Of a stretch of 64,000 bases of DNA, positions 56,793 to 64,000 are shown piece by piece. The stretch covers positions 2,277,330-2,341,329 of the forward strand of contig JAJEKV010000056.1 in the NCBI GenBank assembly GCA_021234155.1, given 5' to 3'. The position numbers and the translations under genes are program-made. Every line of letters starts with the position of its first letter. Position 1 is the stretch's first letter. The notes beneath the pieces were generated by a model. It made no database searches. It had not been told where the DNA came from and saw only the letters and a list, made by a program, of their open reading frames with translations. This stretch comes from Isoetes taiwanensis (lineage: Eukaryota > Streptophyta > Lycopodiopsida > Isoetales > Isoetaceae).

Positions 56793-58100
56793 ACAACCCG
56801 GAGTCAAAAGCTACGTGAAGATTAGTGTAACATGGTCAAATTGGTGTAATGAGGAGATCATGTGACATGCCTTTCTTAACTTTCATGTGTATCATCAAAT
56901 TGCTTGGGAACGGGTTGTCTAAGACTCTCGGCAAATGTGAATGAGAAGCAAAGAGCTAGATAGGTAGATAGATATTATTTTAACTTTAGAAGCATTATTT
57001 AAGGAAAGCAAAGGCTCGCAATGAAATCGACAAATGCTATATTGTTCATGATATTTAAGCCACCAAATCTTTGGACTTGAAAATTTACATGCCACCAAAC
57101 TCATGGAAGAACAAACGAATTCGATTTGTATTCTCTAGAATTTTATTTGATTATCAATTCTTCCCAACCTTGAGCATATAACTTCCCAGCTACCTATGAA
57201 CAAGCCGAAAGGCATCTGATTCTTCCCAATGCTATCCATGAATAGACTAGAATTTTCAGAAATCTATTTGCCCGTAGATCAAATCCAATGATTATAAGGT
57301 TCTCCACATGCACATATATCCTAGTTGGAACGTGGAGAGCCTCAAATTGCTTCATATTCTCAACTCATATTTGTGCAAACATGCAAAAAATTATTAGCCT
57401 GTTTTGGTTTGGGATATGCAGATATGACGAAAAAGAAGTATGCACACAAACATTGCCTTAAGTTGTTGAAATTTCTGAAGCTGGCTTGTGAAGGTATAAT
57501 GATTCAACTTGTTTGAAATTGGTAGATGGCATTGATTTCCCTCTTTAAGATTGCTATTATTTAGTAAATATGTCTGAAATGAGATGCTATAAAGAGAACA
57601 TGCTTTAACATGCATCCATTTTCAACTTGCAGCACTCCTCCATAGACCATGATTGCCATTTATAGCAACTGACATGCCTTAAGGACATATATTTTTTAAC
57701 TCTCACGGATATCATCAAATTGGTAGAAAACTGACTTTTCAAAGTTCTCCACAAATCTAGCTCAGAAACAAAAATTTAACAAAACAAATAGATAGGTAGA
57801 TAGTTCTTTTTACATCATACCATATGGCATCATCCATAGGGACATAAAGGAACAAGTGAATTCATAAACCTGTAGAAGCATGTTGAAGGAAAGCAAAGGC
57901 CACAAAGAAACATGACAAATGCACTTTTATGTTGTTTCGCCATATCGCAATCAAATCTTTGGACTTGAATGCTGCCAGACTGTTGGAAGAAAAAACCAAT
58001 TCGATTTATGTTCTCTAGGAATTCAATTCGATTACTAATTTTCCCTAGTCAAGCATATAACTTTCCAACTATCCATGAACAAACTGGTGTGACAACCATA
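56793..58100. repeat. Diverged tandem duplication flanking the transposon
   Basis: TATCATCAAATTG, then TAGATAGGTAGATAG, then CCAATTCGATTT-TTCTCTAG, then GAGCATATAACTTCC/TTTCC and CTATCCATGAACAA, occurs at about 56885-57210 and again at about 57705-58090, with a unit of about 820-880 bp. The part around 57402-57485 also matches the left flank of the transposon, so the transposon landed in this older array. Confidence 0.75.
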
Positions 58101-58134
58101 TGGATATTATACTTATTATATGCCAAAGATGATC

Positions 58135-58235
58135 GTCACACGAGTGCAAAAGGGTAGTTGCACGAGGAAAGGTTTGAACTCGCAACTCTCTAATTGCAAG
58201 CTATATGCCTTTGCCAACTAAAATACCAAGATTTC
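58135..58235 (-). repeat. tRNA-derived SINE head
   Basis: On the minus strand TTTTAGTTGGCAAAGGCATA is followed by GCAATTAGAGAGTTGCGAGTTC and AAACC. This is an A-box-like TAGTTGGCAAAGG and, about 35 bases on, a B-box-like GAGTTCAAACC, with normal tRNA spacing. It lacks a clean tRNA cloverleaf, so a SINE or tRNA relic is more likely than a tRNA gene. Confidence 0.6.
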
Positions 58236-58910
58236 TTAAAAATATTCTCTTGTTCTTCTTCATATGGGTGCTAGTTTCTAGGAAGTTCTAGAATATTCCA
58301 GAGCTTATGTGCATATGGAAAACTTGGCGCGATCTCATCCATTGGAATGGTACGATCTTGACCATTGGTCTAAATATGTATCGAAGAGCCTCATTCTTGT
58401 TGAACCATTCTAGTTCAATGTCAATCCTGAGACTTAAACATCTGTCTCATGTTCCTGCTTGCCTTTGGGCTATTGTATTGTTGATGCATCATTATATATC
58501 AAATTCTTTCCCGATCTTCACATATCTTTTACATATTTTCCATGTATTTTGCTTGTTTTTGCATAGGTTCATGACAGTTTGAACCGAAATACCTTACTGG
58601 TTCTTGTTTACTCGAGGCTAATTATATATTTGGTGGTTCTTGTCTCTATAGAGGATATTTCGTCCTTGTTATAAGCGAGTCTAACACTTATTCATGTGTG
58701 TCACCTATTGCAATTGAACAATGAAAAGCTCAAGGAATGGATTGCTTCTTATGAATCAAGATCTAGCTCGGATTGAGGCCATCGAGCCCTAAAATTAGCT
58801 TAAACTTGCCCTTAAGTTTGATAGCACTCGATCCAAGCTTCATGGTTTTTTCAAAAAGCTTTAGCTTGTGATTTAGCTCTATCCTCATAGATATCCCATG
58901 GGATGAAACA
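58236..58910. other. Left part of the gypsy relic or its flank
   Basis: A 91-codon plus frame at 58307-58582 is unrecognised. This is where a 5' LTR and leader of the element to the right would be expected, but no matching 3' LTR is seen. Confidence 0.3.
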
Positions 58911-58924
58911 AGTTGAATTGATTG

Positions 58925-59300
58925 GTTCTCTCCTCACACGACCAGCTCTTACTAGAGATGGAGTCCAAGAGTTGCGAGGATTTTGTTGCTTTCCTCCATC
59001 GAACTTGAGGCATGCTTTGGATATCTTGATCGTCGGTGCACATCGCCACAAAGCTTAGCAATCTCAAGCAAGGCGCTTGTCCAACAATTTGAATTGAGTG
59101 GTGCTCTCCTCACACGGCCACGACCTCTAAGTTGGTTTGCTCTTTTGCTCGAGAGGGAGCCCCAGAGTTACAATATTTTGTTGCTTTCACTACTGAACTT
59201 GAGGCATGCTTTGGGGATACTAATCATCAGCGCACACCAGTTACAAAACTCAGGAACCTCAAAAAAGGCTCTTGTCCAACATCAGTTTATGCATCTGAAT
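58925..59300. repeat. Tandem duplication of about 185 bp within gypsy gag
   Basis: GTGGTGCTCTCCTCACACG, TTTTGTTGCTTTC, GAACTTGAGGCATGCTTTGG and GCTCTTGTCCAACA-type phrases occur once from about 58929 and again from about 59099, diverged by 15-25 percent. Confidence 0.7.
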
Positions 59301-59696
59301 TCCATAAAATTGCAATTGACTGCTTGGGATGTTGATGCTCTCTGCGATTGTTTTTAGAGAGAACTTTGTGAGGATGTTAAAGATATGTTGTTATCTATGG
59401 AGGACTCCAGGACTTTAGAAGCCATTCAGCTTGTGGTTTGCTGTGATAATTATTCTTTTGAGCACAGATATGAGAGATGTCATCAGACTTTTCCTTTGAA
59501 AACACATGTAGAACCAGTCTCTGCTCCATCCGGCACCTTTGAATCATATAGTTTAGTGCCCATGCAAATTGAGTGTGTGGTTCAGGGGCCTTTGTTTACT
59601 ACTGAGAAACAGCACCAGAGAGAGGCTAACCCTTGTCTCTATTGTGCAGGAGTTGGCCATATTGCTCGTGGATGTCCTGTTAAGTGTTCAAATTAG
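59200..59696 (+). pseudogene. gypsy gag fragment with CCHC zinc knuckle
   Basis: Frame pieces give LRNLKKGSCP, EFHKIAIDCLG, then (59385-59696) DSRTLEAIQLVVCCDNYSFE and CLYCAGVGHIARGC. The last is a C-X2-C-X4-H-X4-C nucleocapsid knuckle that binds RNA during packaging. A stop at 59357 and a shift near 59337 split the gag frame. It is the first gene of the element at 58911-61440. Confidence 0.85.
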
Positions 59697-60125
59697 TGGA
59701 AAAACTTCATGGGCTAGTCCGAGGTAAGTCTCTCAATGGCTAGCCGATGTTTCTCAGACTCCTTCCATATGCGGTGAAGGATTTATTCCTTTGGATAAGT
59801 TCATTAAAAAGTTTTTTGTTTCTATATTATGGACGTTGGAAGGTTGGATGCATTAACGCAACTTGATAGTGGTGCAAATGCTTGCTTTATGGATAGTGTG
59901 TTTGCCTCTAAGAACGACATATTCCTAGAAGCAAAGCGAAGTATTCCGATTCTATTGGTGTGACTGACAGACATGAGATCTTCTTAGGTGCAATCACAGA
60001 ATGTACTGCACCTCTTTAGGTTCTATTCGGGGGAGCTTCTTGTAGCATTTCCTTCAATCTCATCGCTAGCCCACATATGCCAGTAGTCTTGGGTCTTCCC
60101 TGGCTCGAGTTGCATAATCCACAGA

Positions 60126-60632
60126 TTGAGGGGCGCTCTAGATCATTTCAGTTTTGCTAGTTCTAGATCTAGTCCCATTTCATCTGCAGTTTTTGCCTTT
60201 GCACCAGCATCTACTTCAGTTCATGCAGTATCATTGGCTCCGGATTTCGATGATGTTCATGTTCCAGTTCTTGTTTCTGCTCTGTTTCCTGATCCTGTTC
60301 CTATCTTTGCTCCGGTTCATGTTCTAGATCATGTCCATGTTCTAGATGATGTCCCAGATCCTATTGTTGTTTTTGTTCCTGCTCTTGTTATTGTTCTAGT
60401 TTCTATTCCTGCTCCTGTTCCTGTTAAGGTTCCTGTTTCTGCGAAAGCTTCATCATCCCATCAAGCCCTCGCCCATATCTCAAAGCTTTCTCTCCACAAG
60501 TTTATCAAATCACGGAAGGTAAGATCCCAGTTCAACATTTGCAATTCAAATTCTGCTCAAGTTCATCCGATGATTAGATCACGCCCCATATCGTTCCTAA
60601 TTACAATGATTTTGATGATGTTTTCGAGGTGA
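60126..60632 (+). pseudogene. Val/Pro-rich linker between gypsy protease and RT
   Basis: A 168-codon frame dominated by imperfect GTTCCTGTT hexamer/dodecamer repeats (VPVLV, PVPVKVPV, DHVHVLDDV). Its N-terminal side overlaps the protease tail in another frame. The bases look like an expanding simple repeat, so the long open frame is at least partly a composition effect. Confidence 0.6.
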
Positions 60633-61527
60633 TCAAATCCAACAAGCTTCCAAAGCATCGTCCCTATGACTGCCCCAATGATCTCCTTTTAGGAATGGTC
60701 CTCCCATATCGCCAACAGAGTTGAAGGCTTTGCGAATGGTTCTTTGCAATTGGTTGTGGATTGTCGCGGTCTCAACAAGATATTGCATGCAATCGGTATC
60801 CCTTCCTTTGATTCTAGAATTACTTTAGTCGCAAAAACGTATGATACTTCACCAAGATTGATCTTTGTGGTGCATATTCTTATTCGGATCAGAGAAGGTG
60901 ATACGTGAAAGACAGGCTTCCAAACTCAGTATGGTCATTTTGAGTACAATGTTATGCGCTTCGACCTTACCAATGCTCTAGCAGTCTTTTAGGACATGGC
61001 TAACGATCTCCTTCTGAAATTTTTGGATCTCTTTCTTATCATCTATTCAGATGATATTCTGGGTTATTGAAGACTCTAGACGAGCATAAAAAATATGTCA
61101 GGAATATCAGCTTCAAGAGCATGGACTTTAAGCCAAGCTAGAGAAATGCCAATTTGAGCAGGATAATATCGAGCTTCTTGACTATTGTATCACATCTTAG
61201 GGTGTCTTCATGGATCTAGAGAAGGATCATAAGGTAATTGTATACACTAATCACCAAAATCTGGAGTATTTTTAGTCTGCTTGAATTTTCAATCGTCTTC
61301 AGGCTCGATGGCATATACAGATATTATCTCGTTTTAATTTCGTCATCAAATTTTGGTCTGGCACACTTTAAGTGAAACCAGATGCTCTTTCTTACTGAGA
61401 TCACATTTGGAACCTAAGATTATGCAATCGACATTTGATGAGCAGTCCCAGCCATTCTCTGGGACCTAGGATACCTTTTCTCGCCTTGCTTCGAGCCCTT
61501 CCACATATGCCCTAGCATTATGATGTT

Positions 61528-61700
61528 TTTTTTTGTTGTTTGGGAGGCAGGGTGGTTTTTATATTTCATTTAAAGAAAATACATAAAGAAAAGAAATGAT
61601 GATATCACTCCAATATCAGCCTCCCTTACATAAGGAGTTTCAAAAGGATATAGTTTAAGCACTTTAGTTTAACATCTGTCTTATAAGCCGTTATGTTAAA
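61528..61700 (-). mobile_element. Probable LINE 3' tail
   Basis: T10 at about 61531, then TTTATATTTCATTTAAAGAA and AATACATAAAGAAAAG, similar in layout to the tails at 18722, 38814 and 45551. It ends the gypsy relic on the right. Confidence 0.35.
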
Positions 61701-62340
61701 GACCCTTTAACGCTAAGTGTTAAAGTAGTAGAAAATTCATAGGTATTCCTATGACCTCTTCTGCATCTAGACAACATAATCAACAACGCATCCATCAGAT
61801 CTTGAATGGTGAGATCTCCCACAGTCATATTGAAAAAATGAACAACATTTTTTCCAATTGCTTGACAGAGTAGGTAGACAAATCCAAGAACAGAAGGACA
61901 TGAGCCTCTATCCTTTGTTTCCACTTATGGAATAGGTTCTCAAAGTATGGTTTCACCACGTCCATGATTGACTAATTTTTCAAAATGATATCCTATATGT
62001 TCCTAATGATGCTCCTTGATTTCAAGTTCTGTAGTTCTATCATGATTCTCCTCTTGCCTTGCACTTTGAGATTGCCAAGGACCTGGAACTCGTTGTTTGA
62101 GATTATTGTGGCTGTCACCACCACATGGTCATGATCTTTCCATGCGTATGAGTGCAGTATTTTCATTCCCAATTATACCATGACCCATGAGCACATATGA
62201 CAAAAGTAACACTGGAGACGTGATAACTCTTGGCACCCTTTGGCATTTGGCGGCATGGTGACCAAAGCCATATCATGGGACCAAAATACGCACCGTCTAC
62301 ATGGCTGAAGAAGTACATAAATAAGTTGGCAAAATAAAGA
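61701..62340. other. Spacer left of the helicase relic
   Basis: A 77-codon minus frame (61691-61924) is unrecognised. I looked for a Helitron 3' end (hairpin then CTRR on the minus strand) and could not identify one. Confidence 0.3.
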
Positions 62341-62351
62341 AGAAGAAGAAA

Positions 62352-64000
62352 TCAATCAGAACAAAGAGAAGTTGAAAGTAGAGATTTTAAAGACTCACAT
62401 TTAGAGTTCTTTATAAACAACATTTGTTGTATATCTTGACTTGTGCACATCATGGAAAACATCTTCATTCTTCTTAAAATGAGTAACTTTATGCCTTCCT
62501 TTGAGCTCGAGAGTGCCAGATAGAGTTGTCCATGACCGAATACTGGATTTGGCAAATACAAACCACCCATTTTCATTGTTTGCCCTTGTGACTTATTAAT
62601 TGTCATACCAAAAGCTGGACGAGACAGAAATTGCATGTGCTCAAACTAGAAAGGGAGTTCTACATTATTAGGCACTAAAGAATTCAAAATATGAACACCT
62701 TGCCTCCAATATTTTTCCCAGTGACAATCTCGGCATCTATAGCACGCCTTTCCAATGAACGTATAATGAGGCGAGTGCCATTGTAGAGTCCCATACATGT
62801 AGAAATAGATCTCAATATCATGGTAATCATCCCAACCTTCAATGTCAATTGATGTGGAGGCATCACACTTGGAGTTTACGCATTCAAACATTCAATAAGA
62901 TGGATTCCTTCACCATTCTCATTTACATCTCGATCAGCGCTGTAATAATCGATAGGTGAGTAGGCAACCACTCTGTCATCCTCTTGTTTACTTCGTCTAC
63001 ATCCTCATTTAGTGGCGTAAGGATTTCCTTTGCACCCAATAGGACACAATTCTATAATTTATTGAAACATCAGGTAGTGCCACTGCTAGCGAGTCTTTTA
63101 AAATCCTGCGGATCGAGACAAATCTCTTTCGGAAGATATACTATATCCGATCCAATGTTGGGAAGCGCCTTTTGCTCTTCTGCATCTCTTCCCACATTGT
63201 TCATTACCCATATATTTATGTTGCGCTTATGTTCCTCGACATGATCCCATATGTAACAATACTTCAAGGAAGCATACACAATTTGGGGTCGATTTCCTCA
63301 TGGAACCATCGGTGGAACCTGGCAAAAATCTCCTCCTAAAACAATAATGAGCCCCCCAAATATTTTGTCGCATGACATCAGGTCACGGAGCATTCTATCA
63401 AGTGCTTCATAAACATATTTATGCATCATTGGGGCCTCATCCCATATAGTCATGCGAGTCGCTCTTATCAATTTTGCCAGCCTTGGACGCTTTGGAATAT
63501 TGCAAGTTGATGTCTCATCTATGTTTATCAGTATCTTGAACCTTGAACGTGCAGTGCGCCCGCCCTTCAATAAAATGGATGCAATTCTTGAAGAAGCAAC
63601 TGCAAGTGCAATGATACCTTTGGCACGAACATAAGACAACATGCTGTTAAAAAGAAAACTCTTTCTCGGGCCGCCTCCACCATGAATAAAACACACCTGT
63701 CCTTTTACCAACATCACGTGTTCAGTAATCACACGGTCGAAGATAATACATTGGTCATTATATAAGCAGTCCACATCTTCTTGCACCTCTGTCATGTCTT
63801 CTTGAAACGCTTCATTTCGAAATATCATATATGGATCTATTGCACGCTCAGGAAGAATAAAGTCAAACTCCCTTAAGGATCATCCGACAAAGTTCATATG
63901 GTCTTCAATGTCCAGAAATTGATCACACACTTGCACTCTTTGATCCTCTGCAATCCTGGCCTTCCCTCTGGTAAGATGGTGGTACTGCCTTCAAGTTTTC
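62352..64000 (-). pseudogene. Helitron-type Pif1 helicase, broken, running off the right edge
   Basis: Minus strand from the right: 63298-63828 carries a Walker-A-like GGGGPRKSFLF, TIWDEAPMMHK (Walker B) and GGDFCQVPPMVP. 63070-63279 carries YASLKYCYIWDHV and IGSDIVYLPKE. 62684-62866 carries MGLYNGTRLIIRSLERRAID. 62352-62636 carries [20 protein letters not shown] and [13 protein letters not shown]. This is the motif order of the SF1 Pif1 domain in plant Helitron Rep-helicase proteins, which drive rolling-circle transposition. The Walker A loop is altered (GPRKS where GGTGKT/S is expected), and stops or shifts separate every piece. The Rep part, if any, lies beyond base 64000. A host Pif1 gene is less likely given the decay and the MTINKSQGQ style. 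Confidence 0.88.

Larger units (their letters stand above)
58911..61440 (+). mobile_element. Decayed Ty3/gypsy retrotransposon (Tcn1/sushi-like chromovirus)
   Basis: In order on the plus strand are gag, a CCHC knuckle, an aspartic protease, reverse transcriptase and the RNase H end. Protease: LDSGANACFMD at about 59859-59892. Protease tail: HMPVVLGLPWLELHNP at about 60073-60120. RT: LVVDCRGLNKI near 60749, TQYGHFEYNVM near 60920 and IIYSDDIL near 61038. RNase H: VYTNHQNLEYF at about 61240 and LQARWHIQILSRFNF at about 61297. Stops and shifts occur throughout, and the segment between RT and the end of RNase H is largely deleted. Integrase, chromodomain and LTRs are not found. The VVLGLPWL-type link and gag wording recall fungal, fish and non-seed-plant chromoviruses, by memory of those families. 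Inactive. Confidence 0.88.

Noticed and set aside
58135-58235. Functional tRNA gene
   Set aside because: A- and B-box-like signals are present, but acceptor and anticodon stems do not pair convincingly; called a SINE head instead.

Overview
The window looks like nuclear DNA from a plant with a large, repeat-rich genome, most likely a fern or another seed-free vascular plant. Sequence reasons: spliced genes with GT-AG introns, a very long PLS-class PPR protein whose motif style I associate with ferns (recollection, not a search), CACTA, LINE, Helitron and LTR elements nested in one another, and a Ty3/gypsy relic with gag and protease wording like the Tcn1/sushi-type chromoviruses reported from non-seed plants and fungi. 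I see no bacterial features and no rRNA or intact tRNA gene.

Layout. 1-4.9 kb: exon-like pieces on the minus strand, including an acidic exon running off the left edge and a frame-broken histone H3-like sequence. 4.9-13.6 kb: AT-rich DNA with short duplications and no convincing gene. 14.4-16.5 kb: on the plus strand, a two-exon ORF of unknown function followed by eight recognisable exons of a thermospermine/spermidine synthase (ACL5-like), with a premature stop and two frameshifts. 18.7-22.9 kb: a 5'-truncated LINE (minus) flanked by a 10-bp target duplication and split by a 2.13-kb LTR element with its own 5-bp duplication. 23.7-28.3 kb: a young, non-coding LTR retrotransposon (minus) with nearly identical LTRs, primer-binding site, polypurine tract and 5-bp duplication. 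28.4-29.3 kb: a tandem pair of SINE-like units.

32.0-36.1 kb (minus): the only long intact gene, a 1294-residue PPR protein made of about eight near-homogeneous blocks. An E region follows, and its DYW deaminase-like end is present but lies in shifted reading frames. 37.7 kb: a 116-bp near-perfect palindrome with a TATA-like sequence in each arm. 42.68-56.79 kb: a proposed 14.1-kb CACTA-type transposon with 30-bp inverted ends beginning CACAACAAG, a CCA target duplication and subterminal ACGTC-rich clusters. It contains a decayed PPR gene fragment, a small three-exon ORF, several simple repeats and a tandem array of six 1.12-kb units plus a diverged seventh. It sits inside an older local duplication.

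58.1-64.0 kb: a tRNA-derived SINE, a decayed Ty3/gypsy element (gag zinc knuckle, protease, RT, RNase H end), a LINE tail, and at the right edge a broken Pif1-type helicase of Helitron origin (minus).

The window is dominated by transposons. The PPR gene is the main candidate for host function (organelle RNA processing or editing). The thermospermine synthase, histone H3-like and second PPR sequences look like relics. Many breaks are single-base indels, so some may be assembly errors rather than real decay.
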